Of a DNA stretch of 64,000 nt, positions 8,752 to 18,385 are shown piece after piece. The stretch comes from Methanomassiliicoccales archaeon (GTDB lineage Archaea > Thermoplasmatota > Thermoplasmata > Methanomassiliicoccales > JACIVX01). Position numbers and translations under genes: made by a program. The stretch covers positions 1,586,359 to 1,650,358 of the forward strand of contig JACIVX010000001.1 of NCBI GenBank assembly GCA_014361295.1, given 5' to 3'. Numbering within the stretch: the first letter of the stretch is position 1; each line of letters opens with the position of its first letter. The notes under the pieces are model-generated. The model had not been told where the DNA came from. It did no database searches and worked only from the letters and a program-made list of their open reading frames with translations.

Positions 8752-9119
8752 TTCACGAAACCGCCAACTAAAGCGTACATATAAGCATTTTTTGGTAGAA
8801 ATTGGATTGCAGGATTACATATTTTTGGGAATAGACCTAGAGGGCAAGCACAAATTGTGCATAAGAATACTACAATGATAAAAATTCATGATTTTCCCTA
8901 TAAACTCTTTTCGAATATCGTCGCCACTGAAACATTCCGAAAAATATTATTCTGGATCACTGACTTTGTTTCCTGCTATTCCTCAATGATCTCTTTCGAG
9001 AGAATTGCGACCCCTTCCAGCTGATTCAGATAGGAAAGTTCTATTCTTAATGATACGAAATAATTTCGATACGAATCGGTGGAGAAAAGATTAATAATTC
9101 GAATTCAAATAATAAGGCT
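8752..9119. other. Intergenic region between divergent genes
   Basis: About 370 bp between yjbQ (minus) and the HTH gene (plus). It is AT-rich, with TATA-like runs near 9090-9110 (AATTCGAATTCAAATAATAA) positioned to serve the GTG start at 9120. I see no gene, RNA or repeat in it. Confidence 0.4.
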
Positions 9120-9485
9120 GTGTCCAATCCCGTCCTAGGTGCTGGTATATATCTAGGAAAGAAGGATTTGAAAGCTGAGCGGATCTGGTTGGAGTCCGAT
9201 TTCAGGGTTAAGCTGATAAAATATGGGATTGATAAGGCTGGTAGCATCAATAAGTTAGGAAGAGAGCTCGGATATCGCTCAAGAGTTCATCCTGGGTGGA
9301 GCATCAGACAAATACTTTTGGGAAAGCAAGCTTTTCCATACACTAGGCTCGCGCGTTTGGCGGATTATCTTGGATGGTCGATGGATGAGATACTAAAATA
9401 CCAGGCAAAGCGCGACAAGGTGACCTTTGAAAGCACGAGGCGAGCTCTGCAGGAACACGGTCTTTGGTATTATATCCCCCGGTAG
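9120..9485 (+). CDS. Small HTH-like DNA-binding protein
   Basis: A 121-residue protein starting with GTG. The centre (about residues 40-90, containing KLGRELGYRSR and RLARLADYLGW) reads like a helix-turn-helix of the XRE/Cro type: a short helix, a turn, and a recognition helix with the periodic leucines. The remainder has no known motif. There is no ligand or catalytic domain, so a small transcription regulator is the best guess. A TATA-like stretch sits about 20 bp before the start, suggesting a leaderless transcript. Confidence 0.6.
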   Translation: MSNPVLGAGIYLGKKDLKAERIWLESDFRVKLIKYGIDKAGSINKLGRELGYRSRVHPGWSIRQILLGKQAFPYTRLARLADYLGWSMDEILKYQAKRDKVTFESTRRALQEHGLWYYIPR

Positions 9486-9622
9486 CGTCTGACGGACTGT
9501 CAACTCATATCATCGCTGCAATACAACCACAAAATTCATTCTCATAATATCGTATCTCTAAAATGTGGATAGAACTTCATAGATAAATCCAAAAAAAATA
9601 AATATGTTAAACAACATTAGAA

Positions 9623-10657
9623 TTGTCGTCTGACGCATGTCCGACCGAAGGGATTGGGGTGCTCTTTAGAAAGAAAGATCCTATCATTGATCAAAAAGCT
9701 AATCACATTATCCACCGGAGCGTATATAAAGTCGCTGAGGTGGATGACGGCGAGGAATCGAAAAGGTTCAAGAGTACAAAGGTCGTCTACAGTTTCTGGA
9801 GTGCTGTCAAATACATCTTCATCTTATCATTTCTCCTCTGGTGGCTTCCGATTATTGGTCAGATGATTGCAGGCTATGTTGGAGGCAGAAGAGCTGGAAG
9901 CCCATGGAAAGGTGTTATGGCAGCTTTCATTCCACTGGCCATTATCTTTGCGATCACCGCTGCCGTCGATGTTGGCTGGATTCCGACGACGATCAACGGG
10001 ATCAATATCACCCCAGGAGCAATTCTGAGTGCACTGGCCTCAAATATTCCGCTTCTTGATTCATACATGAATTTCGCTTCGCTGTACCTTCACAATTTTG
10101 TATCGTTGCTTCAATCAACAATTTCATTCAGGCTCGATAGTTATCTGATGACGATCGCCTTTGCGTATATCGGAGGAATTATCGCTGATCAGACCAGGAG
10201 GGAAATGGAATACATTTCCCAGCACGGCGGCCACCGAACAACGGTTGTCGTGGAAGGAAGCGAATTCCCGCACGAAACTGTCTCCCCTCGACCCTCCTGG
10301 TCAAGTTTTTCTCTTCGCCCGAGACGGCAGGGACCTGAAAGAATGAGCTTTGACGAGCTTCAAGCGCTTGGAGCAAGTGTTGAATACGGTGACGAGGAAC
10401 TTCCGCCACTCAGATCCGCTCACAGGATTATTGAATCAAAGGAATCACCGAGATCGATGTCGCCCAGGGAAGCGAAGCTCATTGACAGAAGAGCGCATCT
10501 GATGGCTAAGAAGCAGCGAATGGTTGAGAAAAAAGTGAAGAAGTCAGCTAGTTTGCCAGAAGGCTTGATTAATAGGGCACTGATGAAGAAACGCACGAGC
10601 AAGTCCGTTGCTCCAGAAAAAGTCGATTCCAACTCAGGTGATTGGGAATTCATGTAA
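9623..10657 (+). CDS. Membrane protein with a charged cytoplasmic tail
   Basis: A 344-residue protein of unknown function. Residues 60-195 hold about four hydrophobic segments, including one with WWLPIIGQMIAGYVGGRRAG; the Gly-rich loop following it suggests a DUF4013-like or similar archaeal membrane family, which I cannot confirm. The last 130 residues are hydrophilic and very basic (KKVKKSASL and similar), likely cytoplasmic. The start is uncertain: TTG at 9623 or GTG at 9659 are both in frame. No neighbour suggests a role. Confidence 0.65.
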   Translation: MSSDACPTEGIGVLFRKKDPIIDQKANHIIHRSVYKVAEVDDGEESKRFKSTKVVYSFWSAVKYIFILSFLLWWLPIIGQMIAGYVGGRRAGSPWKGVMAAFIPLAIIFAITAAVDVGWIPTTINGINITPGAILSALASNIPLLDSYMNFASLYLHNFVSLLQSTISFRLDSYLMTIAFAYIGGIIADQTRREMEYISQHGGHRTTVVVEGSEFPHETVSPRPSWSSFSLRPRRQGPERMSFDELQALGASVEYGDEELPPLRSAHRIIESKESPRSMSPREAKLIDRRAHLMAKKQRMVEKKVKKSASLPEGLINRALMKKRTSKSVAPEKVDSNSGDWEFM

Positions 10658-10860
10658 GTGAAATCCCAAGCCAGAAAAAGGATCTTAATCGTTTTATTTC
10701 TCAAATATCAGTCTAAAATGGAATGATTTTAGAGTTTCCTGGAAATCAGCGAGAATCGGGACACAATTCGATCTCTGTGGCATCAATTTCATCGGAGAAG
10801 ATGGAAGCGCCGCAGACCTATGATTTTCAATGATCAGTAGATGAAGCGCAATTTCGTAGA

Positions 10861-10872
10861 AGAATATTTATA
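10861..10872 (+). promoter_or_regulatory. TATA-like element of the TFS gene
   Basis: The AT-rich run AGAATATTTATA lies about 37 bp before the ATG of the TFS gene, the distance expected for an archaeal TATA box plus a short leader. Confidence 0.4.
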
Positions 10873-10908
10873 GGGAAATCTTTTTCCACGGCACTTGGCG
10901 ATTGAACG

Positions 10909-11208
10909 ATGTTCTGCCCGGAATGTAGATCATTAATGTTTCCCAAGAACGGCGTATTCAGATGCAGTAAATGTGGCAAAGAACAGAAAATGAACGGTGA
11001 AAGACAAACTTTCACGACGAGGATTCGAGAAAAGGAATTGGTGGTGATTGACTCGAACGCACCGACCCTTCCGAAAACAAAGGTCGAGTGCCCGAAGTGC
11101 GGACACAATGAAGCTTTTTGGGTCCTAAGGCAAACGAGAGCCGCCGATGAGCCCGAAACGCGTATTTACCGCTGCACGGAATGCGGATATTCTTGGAGAG
11201 AATATTAA
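10909..11208 (+). CDS. tfs: Transcription elongation factor TFS
   Basis: A 99-residue archaeal homologue of TFIIS and RPB9/RPC11. It stimulates transcript cleavage by stalled RNA polymerase. Two zinc ribbons are visible: N-terminal CPEC and CSKC (residues 3-24) and C-terminal CPKC and CTEC (near residues 64-94). The C-terminal loop has the acidic pair RAADEPETR, corresponding to the catalytic DE tip that enters the polymerase. It lies just before the PCNA gene on the same strand, a common archaeal neighbourhood. Confidence 0.93.
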   Translation: MFCPECRSLMFPKNGVFRCSKCGKEQKMNGERQTFTTRIREKELVVIDSNAPTLPKTKVECPKCGHNEAFWVLRQTRAADEPETRIYRCTECGYSWREY

Positions 11209-11243
11209 TTCCAGTCAATAGTGCTCTAAGTAAGGTTTATTAC

Positions 11244-11252
11244 TGTATAAAC
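11244..11252 (+). promoter_or_regulatory. TATA-like element of the PCNA gene
   Basis: TGTATAAAC lies about 26-34 bp upstream of the ATG at 11278. A GGGGGGA run just before the ATG can act as the ribosome-binding site. Confidence 0.45.
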
Positions 11253-11277
11253 GCTTATCGAACAATGGGGGGAACTC

Positions 11278-12015
11278 ATGCTTCATGCGAAAGTGAAGTC
11301 AGAGATTCTCAAAAGCATTGTTGATGTCGTTTCGACGCTTGTAGACGAAGCAAAGTTTAACATTGCGCCGGATAAGCTCAGTTTGAAGGCCGTCGATCCC
11401 GCGCACGTTGCCATGGTTAACCTCTTGCTTCAGAAGGGTGCGTTTGAAGAATACAAAGCAGACGATACCGAACTCGGGATCGATCTTGATAAGATTAAAG
11501 AAGTTCTGAGACTTGCGAAGGCAGGGGAAATCCTCGAGATTGAACAGGACGAGAACCATAATAGGCTCGTCATCAATGTCGGAAACATCACAAGGAGAAT
11601 GAATCTTGTAGATACAACGGGCATGTCTGACCCCAAGGTTCCCAACCTCAACCTGCCCGCAATAGTTGTTGTCACCTCCGATGAGCTCCAGAAAGGCATC
11701 AAAGCGGCGGAGAATATATCCGATTACATCGCCCTGACTGCATCGCCCGACGGATTCGAGATGTTTTCAGAGGGTGATACGGATTCCGTGAGTCTCAAGC
11801 TCTCTAAGGATCTTCTTGTTTCACTTGAATGCAAGGAGAAAGTCCGAAGCCTCTTCCCGCTCGATTACTTCTCGAACATGATTCGGGCAATCCCCTCAGG
11901 CACAACGATCAAAATCAGCTTGGGTAATGATTTTCCTGTGAAACTCGAGTTCCAGATTGCTGATGGGAAGGGCGAAGTCAGTTATCTGCTTGCGCCAAGG
12001 ATTGAAAGCGATTAG
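11278..12015 (+). CDS. pcn: DNA polymerase sliding clamp (PCNA)
   Basis: A 245-residue PCNA of normal length. It forms a trimeric ring that tethers the replicative polymerases, FEN1 and DNA ligase to DNA. Visible landmarks: KAVDPAHVAMV near residue 37, the interdomain region around 115-130, and the C-terminal YLLAPRIE that takes part in PIP-box binding. An archaeal replication factor; it sits next to TFS and overlaps by 4 nt the end of the converging HD-domain gene. Confidence 0.96.
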   Translation: MLHAKVKSEILKSIVDVVSTLVDEAKFNIAPDKLSLKAVDPAHVAMVNLLLQKGAFEEYKADDTELGIDLDKIKEVLRLAKAGEILEIEQDENHNRLVINVGNITRRMNLVDTTGMSDPKVPNLNLPAIVVVTSDELQKGIKAAENISDYIALTASPDGFEMFSEGDTDSVSLKLSKDLLVSLECKEKVRSLFPLDYFSNMIRAIPSGTTIKISLGNDFPVKLEFQIADGKGEVSYLLAPRIESD

Positions 12016-12791
12016 AGTTTGAGACTCTCAAGAATTTTCATTTCCTGATCAGGGAGCTCTACGACGACGGACAGTTTATCTCTGATGCCAGATTTTTCGA
12101 TTTTATCACGAAGTAGCTCATCGATCTGATAGATCCCAGCAGAATTGTTCATTCTGATCTCGATTCTGATTGGTTTTTCTTTACCTTTCGACACTGAGAC
12201 TTTGTCGATCGCGAGAGCCGAAACTGAATGGATATTGATGCTTCCCGCTTTGAAAGGAATCCTCGCTCTTCCCTTCTCCATGTCAAGTGCATCGGCGACT
12301 CTGACGACGCCCGCCTCTAACGTCAATGGCGTAAATTCGTCGTGATGCGCGATCATCGCGTGCATGATTTCCGCGAGAAGAAGTGTCAGCGTCGGCTCCG
12401 AATAGAATTCAGAGAGAATTCTTCGGATTATCGGTGGCGCCAGTATCAGTGAAAAATCTTCGTGCGCCCTTCGATGGATCGCATGCCCAATATCGTGGAG
12501 TGCTGACGCAAGAACGACGACGACCTCTGCATCTTCATTTCTCATCCCATGGTCTTCAACTATGTTTGGCTTTTCTCCACTTTCGATCAGGAGGCGCAGC
12601 ATCTTAAGTGCGATGGAGGCGACAATCTTGACATGCGTTGGTCCATGATCGTTATAGCCCATTCTGTCAATTGCCATGATATTAGAGACCTTCCAGAGTG
12701 CCAAAATCTCTTGGTCGTCGTTAATCTTGTCAACAATTTTCGCAAGAACCGTATTTGAACCGCAGGGGATTCTGAAAACTCCTTTCATCAT
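12012..12791 (-). CDS. HD-domain metal-dependent phosphohydrolase
   Basis: A 259-residue HD-superfamily protein. The metal site is visible as H (GPTH near residue 50), HD (ALHDIGH near residue 98) and further His residues (RRAHED, HAMIAHHDE). Family members hydrolyse nucleotides or cyclic nucleotides; archaeal examples of this type have no proven substrate. The C-terminal part (about residues 165-259) is a beta-rich region of unknown role. The start at 12791 was preferred to an upstream TTG at 12809. Confidence 0.8.
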   Translation of the reverse strand: MMKGVFRIPCGSNTVLAKIVDKINDDQEILALWKVSNIMAIDRMGYNDHGPTHVKIVASIALKMLRLLIESGEKPNIVEDHGMRNEDAEVVVVLASALHDIGHAIHRRAHEDFSLILAPPIIRRILSEFYSEPTLTLLLAEIMHAMIAHHDEFTPLTLEAGVVRVADALDMEKGRARIPFKAGSINIHSVSALAIDKVSVSKGKEKPIRIEIRMNNSAGIYQIDELLRDKIEKSGIRDKLSVVVELPDQEMKILESLKL

Positions 12792-12922
12792 CAATTGATA
12801 TTCTATCAAATCATTAAAAATTGTATCTGCAGAAAACCTGTCAAACAGCGATCAGAAAAGCGCAAAAGCTTTTTAATCGGAGTCATGCTATTCTCCAATC
12901 CCCCTTCCCGAGGTGCTTGAGT

Positions 12923-13759
12923 TTGGCCACTTTGAGCGATGAAGACGTGCGTTATCTTGAACAGAAGGCAAATCTTATTCGAAGACATGTGCTTCGCATG
13001 ACATTTGCAGCTGGATCGGGGCATCCGGGCGGATCGCTTTCGAGCGCCGATATTCTTTCCGCGCTTTATTTCAAAATTCTCAATCACAGACCATATCAGC
13101 CTGATTGGGAAGGTCGGGACCGTTTCGTGCTGTCAAAAGGTCATGCCGCTCCCGCGTACTATGCTGCATTGGCCGAAAGTGGCTATTTCCCAGTCAGCGA
13201 GCTTCTCACTTTGAGAAAGCTAGGGAGCAGACTGCAGGGTCATCCATCCAGGGGAAAAACACCAGGAGTTGAGATGTCAACCGGATCTCTGGGGCAAGGA
13301 CTCAGTGTCGCCAATGGGATGGCACTTGCCGCGAAGTTGAATGGAGAGCATTACCGTGTTTACTGCCTATGCGGCGACGGGGAGATTGAGAGCGGCCAGA
13401 TATGGGAGGCCGCGATGTTTGGGGCGCATTACAAGATCGATAACATCACCGTTTTTATCGATAGAAATGGTCTGCAGATCGATGGGCCAACCGAATTCGT
13501 CATGTCGATTGAACCGCTGGCAAAGAAATGGGCGAGTTTTGGCTGGCATGTCATCGAAATCAATGGTCATGATATGAGACAGATCTGGAATGCATGTGAG
13601 GAAGCCAAAACGATCAAGGGTAGGCCAACGGTAATCATCGCGCACACGATTAAAGGAAAAGGCGTCTCGTTCATGGAAAATTCGATAAGCTTTCATGGCA
13701 AGGCGCCGAACGAAGAGGAACTTCGGCGTGGATTGAGGGAGTTAGGGGAGGAGATATGA
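12923..13759 (+). CDS. Transketolase, N-terminal (TPP-binding) subunit
   Basis: A 278-residue N-terminal half of a split transketolase, which moves two-carbon units between sugar phosphates using thiamine diphosphate. Visible: GSGHPGGSLS near residue 27, SKGHAAPA near 74, STGSLGQGLS near 115, and the TPP/Mg motif GDGEIESGQIWEA near 150. The start was placed at the TTG at 12923, seven bases after a GAGGTG ribosome site; the next conserved residues follow at once. It overlaps the C-terminal subunit gene by ATGA. Splitting of transketolase in two genes is normal for archaea. Confidence 0.93.
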   Translation: MATLSDEDVRYLEQKANLIRRHVLRMTFAAGSGHPGGSLSSADILSALYFKILNHRPYQPDWEGRDRFVLSKGHAAPAYYAALAESGYFPVSELLTLRKLGSRLQGHPSRGKTPGVEMSTGSLGQGLSVANGMALAAKLNGEHYRVYCLCGDGEIESGQIWEAAMFGAHYKIDNITVFIDRNGLQIDGPTEFVMSIEPLAKKWASFGWHVIEINGHDMRQIWNACEEAKTIKGRPTVIIAHTIKGKGVSFMENSISFHGKAPNEEELRRGLRELGEEI

Positions 13760-14703
13760 AGAGACCGCTCGCCAGCCAGCGAAAAGAGTACGGCCGGGCA
13801 CTTGTCGAAATAGGAGAGATGAGACCCGACGTCGTCGTTCTCGATGCGGATCTTTCCACTTCAACGAGAACTGCGGAATTCGCTAAGAAATTTCCTCACC
13901 GGTTCTTCAATTGTGGGATTGCAGAACAGAATATGATGGGAACCGCCGCTGGGCTGGCGGCTAGCGGTAAGATCGTCTTCGCATCATCGTTCGCAGTTTT
14001 TGCGACTGGTCGGTGTTGGGATCAGATCAGACAGTCGATCGCCTATACGAAATTTAACGTTAAGATCGTCGCGACACACGCTGGGATCACCGTTGGTGGG
14101 GATGGTGCATCTCATCAGACGGCGGAGGATATCGCACTGATGCGCACCTTGCCGAATATGACCATTGTAGTTCCAGCTGACGCACCAGAGACGTACAAAG
14201 CGATCAAGGCTGTCGTTGATTGGCCGGGACCTTGCTATGTAAGGCTAGGTCGAGTGGATTTTCCTGTTGTGACAACCCCAGAGACACCGTTCTCGATCGG
14301 GAAAGCAACCGAGATGCTTCCAGGCGATGATGTGACGGTGATCGCTACTGGCCAGATGGTTGCTGTCGCTCTCGATGCCGCAGAGGAGCTCAAGAGGATG
14401 GGGATTTCGGCATCAGTCATCAATATGAGTACAATCAAACCGCTCGACGAAGAAACGATCATCAGGTGCGCTCAGAAGACGGGTGCGATTGTTACGGCGG
14501 AAGAACACAACATTCTATCAGGTTTGGGAAGTGCTGTTGCGACATGCCTCTGCGAGAATTACCCGGTGCCGATGAAAAGAGTCGGGATTCCCGATACGTT
14601 CGGAGAGTCGGGGGAGAGCGAAGAATTAATGGTCAAATACGGCCTCACGAGTGATGAGATTGTCAAAGCGGCGATGGAAGTTATCAGGAGGAAGAGAAAA
14701 TGA
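13756..14703 (+). CDS. Transketolase, C-terminal (Pyr) subunit
   Basis: A 315-residue partner of the preceding gene. It contains the pyrimidine-binding region with the catalytic glutamate in [12 protein letters not shown] near residue 50, [15 protein letters not shown] near 113 and the C-terminal transketolase domain ([15 protein letters not shown] near 246). It overlaps its neighbours by 4 nt on both sides, so all three sugar-phosphate genes are translated together. Length is normal. Confidence 0.94.
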   Translation: MKRPLASQRKEYGRALVEIGEMRPDVVVLDADLSTSTRTAEFAKKFPHRFFNCGIAEQNMMGTAAGLAASGKIVFASSFAVFATGRCWDQIRQSIAYTKFNVKIVATHAGITVGGDGASHQTAEDIALMRTLPNMTIVVPADAPETYKAIKAVVDWPGPCYVRLGRVDFPVVTTPETPFSIGKATEMLPGDDVTVIATGQMVAVALDAAEELKRMGISASVINMSTIKPLDEETIIRCAQKTGAIVTAEEHNILSGLGSAVATCLCENYPVPMKRVGIPDTFGESGESEELMVKYGLTSDEIVKAAMEVIRRKRK

Positions 14704-15347
14704 AGATCTTCATCGACAGCGCAAATGTCGAACAGATCAAAGAGGTTGCCAGCTGGGGCATCCTCGATGGTGTGACAACAAACCCCACACTGGTTGCAAA
14801 AGAAAAGACTGATTTCAAATCGTTGATTCGGCAGATATGCGATATTGTCGATGGACCAATCAGCGTCGAAGCGGTCAGTCTCACCGCAGACGAGATAATC
14901 AACGAAGCGCGATCTCTCGCTGCCCTTCATAGGAACATTGTGATAAAAATTCCGATGACTGAGGAAGGACTGAAGGCAACGAAGAAATTGTCAGAGGAAG
15001 GCATCAAGGTCAATATGACACTCGTGTTTTCGCCGGCCCAGGCGTTGTTCGCCGCCAAGGCTGGTGCGAAATACATATCGCCGTTTGTTGGCCGTCTTGA
15101 TGACGTCGGCCACAGCGGAATGGAACTTGTTGGGCAAATTCTGGATATTCTCGACAATTATGATTTTGAATCAGAAGTGATTGTCGCGAGTGTTAGACAT
15201 CCTGGTCATGTGATCGAAGCAGCGATGATGGGCGCTCATATCGCAACGGTACCATACGACGTCCTCAAGAAAATGTTCAGGCACCCTTTGACGGATGTCG
15301 GCATCGAACGTTTCCTCAAGGATTGGGAAAAAGTGAGTGGCCGTTGA
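14700..15347 (+). CDS. tal: Transaldolase (TalB-like small type / fructose-6-phosphate aldolase family)
   Basis: A 215-residue short transaldolase of the MipB/TalC group. It transfers a dihydroxyacetone unit between sugar phosphates by Schiff-base chemistry. Visible: [12 protein letters not shown] at the start, [12 protein letters not shown] near residue 24, the Schiff-base lysine in [14 protein letters not shown] near residue 83, and [10 protein letters not shown] near 126. Encoded in one operon with the split transketolase; together they interconvert C3-C7 sugar phosphates without the oxidative pentose phosphate branch. Close relatives act as F6P aldolase, which sequence alone does not exclude. 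Confidence 0.92.
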   Translation: MKIFIDSANVEQIKEVASWGILDGVTTNPTLVAKEKTDFKSLIRQICDIVDGPISVEAVSLTADEIINEARSLAALHRNIVIKIPMTEEGLKATKKLSEEGIKVNMTLVFSPAQALFAAKAGAKYISPFVGRLDDVGHSGMELVGQILDILDNYDFESEVIVASVRHPGHVIEAAMMGAHIATVPYDVLKKMFRHPLTDVGIERFLKDWEKVSGR

Positions 15348-15366
15348 TTCTTACCGTTGATTCTTA
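15341..15366. repeat. Perfect 13-bp tandem duplication over the transaldolase stop
   Basis: CCGTTGATTCTTA occurs twice back to back (15341-15353 and 15354-15366). The first copy contains the TGA stop of the transaldolase. Probably a slippage duplication in the 3' untranslated region. Confidence 0.8.
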
Positions 15367-15440
15367 TTTCTGAGAATGAGAAATTGGTGGGTGTCAAGAA
15401 GACGCGAAGATTGAAGACGATGAGGCATCATTTATAATCT

Positions 15441-17030
15441 GTGCCAACGTCTCTCACATCGTTGGTATCGCTTTGCAAGGACATTGAATCGACAAGAAGC
15501 AGAAAGAAAAAGATCGAGCTTCTCTCATCTTTCCTTAAAAGGTTAGATGCAAGCGAAATTAAGCCTGCAGTCCTATTCTTGCTGGGCAGACCGCTACCGG
15601 AATCTGAATCAAGAGTACTCCATGTGGGATATTCCACGATCGCTGATGCACTGATGGTTCATCAACAGCGCCTTCCAGTTGAAATGAATTTGACAATTCC
15701 TGAATTCGCATCGATGATTAGTAAAGTTGCCGACGCGAAGGGCGGGGGCTCGAGAAAATTCAAGAAAGACTTCCTCAGTGGTCTCTTAGCAAGGCTCACT
15801 GAGGAAGAGAAAGAATACGTTGTGCGGAGTCTTTCTGGTGAAATGAGAATCGGCGCTAACGAAGGTATCATGATCGAGGCGATCGCTCACGCATCTTCTG
15901 TTCCAGTTGAGGAGATCAGGATGGCCAACATGACATCAGGGGATATTGGACTCATGGCCGAAACTGCATTGACGCGAGGAAGGAATGCGATTAAATCCCT
16001 TGGTATCAACCTGTTTGTACCGCTCAAACCGATGCTTGCGGAGACTGCCCCATCAACCGATGAGGCTCTGAAAATCCTCGGAAAGGCTGCTTTCGAGTTC
16101 AAATTCGACGGCGTGAGAGTTCAGATCCATAAGTCGGGGACAGCTGTGAGAATTTTCAGCCGCCGTCTCACAGAATTGACAAGCAGTTTGCCGGATGTTA
16201 TTGAGATGGTTCTCCGTTCAATCTCTGCTCAGTCAGTCATTCTTGAAGGCGAGGTCATCGGTTTTCGCGATCGACCGCTGCCCTTTCAAGAATTGATGCA
16301 TCGTATGATGCGTAGTCATCAAATTGATGAGATGATGAGACTCGTGCCGGTCAAACTCTTCCTCTTTGATATTCTCTTTCTTGATGGGCGATCTCTTCTC
16401 GATAAGCCATACGTCGATCGCTGGAGTATTCTGCAAGAGACAGTGCCGTCGGAATTCATCGCACCAAGAATCGTGACTGATGATCGTGAAGAGGCAAGGA
16501 ACTTTTTCGAACGTGCTCTGTCTGAAGGTCATGAAGGTCTCGTCGCGAAGAGTCTATTCAGTCCATATGTCATTGGCAGGAGGGGACGTCACTGGTTAAA
16601 GATTAAAAAGAGCATGACGCTAGATCTTGTTGTTGTCGGCGCGGATTGGGGGCACGGGAGAAGGAAGGGATGGCTCAGCGATTATTATCTTGCTGCTGTT
16701 TCCGGGAACGACTTTGAAATCGTTGGAAAAACGTTCAAGGGTTTGACTGATGATGAATTTGAATGGATGACGAATAGACTTCTATCGATTAAAGTTAAAG
16801 AGACGTCGACCACAGTTTTCGTTAAACCAGAGATCGTCGTCGAGGTCGCATTTGACGAAATTCAAAAGAGTCCGAGGTATCGATCGGGCGTTGCATTGAG
16901 ATTCGCGAGGATCAAGTCAATCCGCAACGATAAGTCTCCAGAAGAAGCAGACACTTTGGAGACGGTCAAGCGCCTTTATGAGGAACAATACAAAGCAAAG
17001 AATCAATTCGAACGACGGGAATTATTATGA
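15441..17030 (+). CDS. lig: ATP-dependent DNA ligase
   Basis: A 529-residue archaeal/eukaryal-type DNA ligase. It seals nicks through an AMP-lysine intermediate. The N-terminal DNA-binding domain spans about 1-200. The adenylation site is EFKFDGVRVQIH near residue 220, with lysine in KFDG. Other nucleotidyltransferase motifs are FSRRLTELT near 240, LEGEV near 265, EGLVAKS near 360 and WLKIKK near 380. The OB-fold C-domain follows. It starts with GTG at 15441. The protein is slightly shorter than the common 550-600 aa and should bind PCNA (encoded 4 kb upstream) in replication. Confidence 0.95.
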   Translation: MPTSLTSLVSLCKDIESTRSRKKKIELLSSFLKRLDASEIKPAVLFLLGRPLPESESRVLHVGYSTIADALMVHQQRLPVEMNLTIPEFASMISKVADAKGGGSRKFKKDFLSGLLARLTEEEKEYVVRSLSGEMRIGANEGIMIEAIAHASSVPVEEIRMANMTSGDIGLMAETALTRGRNAIKSLGINLFVPLKPMLAETAPSTDEALKILGKAAFEFKFDGVRVQIHKSGTAVRIFSRRLTELTSSLPDVIEMVLRSISAQSVILEGEVIGFRDRPLPFQELMHRMMRSHQIDEMMRLVPVKLFLFDILFLDGRSLLDKPYVDRWSILQETVPSEFIAPRIVTDDREEARNFFERALSEGHEGLVAKSLFSPYVIGRRGRHWLKIKKSMTLDLVVVGADWGHGRRKGWLSDYYLAAVSGNDFEIVGKTFKGLTDDEFEWMTNRLLSIKVKETSTTVFVKPEIVVEVAFDEIQKSPRYRSGVALRFARIKSIRNDKSPEEADTLETVKRLYEEQYKAKNQFERRELL

Positions 17031-17164
17031 GATTTTCATTTTGGTTCTTCCGATGACCTCGAACGATGACAAAGATAATTTCTAGGTATTCTCGCAAATT
17101 GAATTCTTATGATTTCTGTGCTGGCACAAAAATAAGATATATCCGTGGACTTCATGACGGTTCG

Positions 17165-18334
17165 ATGGAGTACGATCTCGTCATCGTGGGCGGTGGCCCC
17201 GTCGGCTGTGAGATCGCCGCACGTGTTGGATGTGATTTGAAGTCCCTCGTGATCGAAGAGCATGGGCAAATCGGTCTTCCTGTTCAATGTGCTGGTCTGA
17301 TCACGCCACGAGTAGTTGAAATGACCAGGACGGAAGATTCAATTCTTAATAAATTATCTTCGGCACACTTTCATTTTCCTAATGGTCTAGTCCTAGAAGT
17401 AAGAGGAAAGGGCACAAAGGCTTTCGTTGTTGACAGGAAAAGTTTCGATCAGATTTGCTATGAAAGAGCCGTTTCTGCTGGCGCATCATTTTCTCTCAGC
17501 TCAAAATTCATTGACTTTTCGAATGAAGGAGACAAACTCAAACTGGCTATTGAAACGAATGGAGAGCGGCAAATCATTTCAACCAAACTCCTTATCGGTG
17601 CTGATGGTTATAGATCCCGTGTTTCCGAAATCGAGGGCCTCGGGCGACCTTTGGAGAGGGTGAAGGGGATCCAGGTCGACATTGACTATGAAATGAATGA
17701 ACAGGATACCGTACAAGTGTACCTCGGCGAAAAAGTAGCACCAGGATTCTTTGCATGGATGATCCCCTGTGGTTCATTCACGAGGTTGGGTCTTTGCATT
17801 TCAGAGCAATTTGGAACACCAGCGAACTATCTTAGGCGACTTCTCAAACAGCTAGGTCTCGATCAACGCAGGAGAATCAGGGCGAGTTCTGGGATCATTC
17901 CGATCGGCTCTTTGCGTAAGACATATGCTGATCGATTGATGATTGTCGGCGATGCTGCTGGTCAAGCCAAACCGCTGAGTGGAGGGGGCTTGTATACAGG
18001 ATGCGTTGCTGCACAGTGCGCGACCGAAGCAGCCTTGCGTTGTTTTGAGGAGGAAGACTTTTCTGCGCGCTTGACCTCAACATATCAGAGAGCTTGGAAA
18101 CGACAGATCGGTCGAGAATTGGATCGCGGATACCGTATCCGCAAGGTTTTCACCCGGCTTGATGACAGAAAACTCGATGAGATAGGATCGATCTTGAAAA
18201 GGGAGGAAGTCATCGAAATTCTTTCGACAGGGGACATCGATTTTCCGAGTCTCATCGCTCCATCTATTTTGAAGGCTGCGCCGTCTCTTCTCAAATTCTC
18301 GCCGCAACTTCTGCGCTCCTTTATAGGAAAATGA
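17165..18334 (+). CDS. Geranylgeranyl reductase family flavoprotein
   Basis: A 389-residue FAD-dependent oxidoreductase. The N-terminal dinucleotide-binding motif is VIVGGGPVGCEIAAR near residue 6; the second conserved element, GDAAGQAKPLSGGG near residue 263, matches digeranylgeranylglycerophospholipid reductases, which saturate the isoprenoid chains of archaeal lipids. A conserved PVQCAGL segment lies near residue 39. The start at 17165 begins directly at the FAD fold; an upstream in-frame start at 17066 would add 33 unconserved residues. Ether-lipid genes also occur at 58-59.7 kb. Confidence 0.88.
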   Translation: MEYDLVIVGGGPVGCEIAARVGCDLKSLVIEEHGQIGLPVQCAGLITPRVVEMTRTEDSILNKLSSAHFHFPNGLVLEVRGKGTKAFVVDRKSFDQICYERAVSAGASFSLSSKFIDFSNEGDKLKLAIETNGERQIISTKLLIGADGYRSRVSEIEGLGRPLERVKGIQVDIDYEMNEQDTVQVYLGEKVAPGFFAWMIPCGSFTRLGLCISEQFGTPANYLRRLLKQLGLDQRRRIRASSGIIPIGSLRKTYADRLMIVGDAAGQAKPLSGGGLYTGCVAAQCATEAALRCFEEEDFSARLTSTYQRAWKRQIGRELDRGYRIRKVFTRLDDRKLDEIGSILKREEVIEILSTGDIDFPSLIAPSILKAAPSLLKFSPQLLRSFIGK

Positions 18335-18385
18335 CCTGATGATCCGGAAAAAAAGAAATAGGAGGTCGATTTTGGAAGCTCCGGA

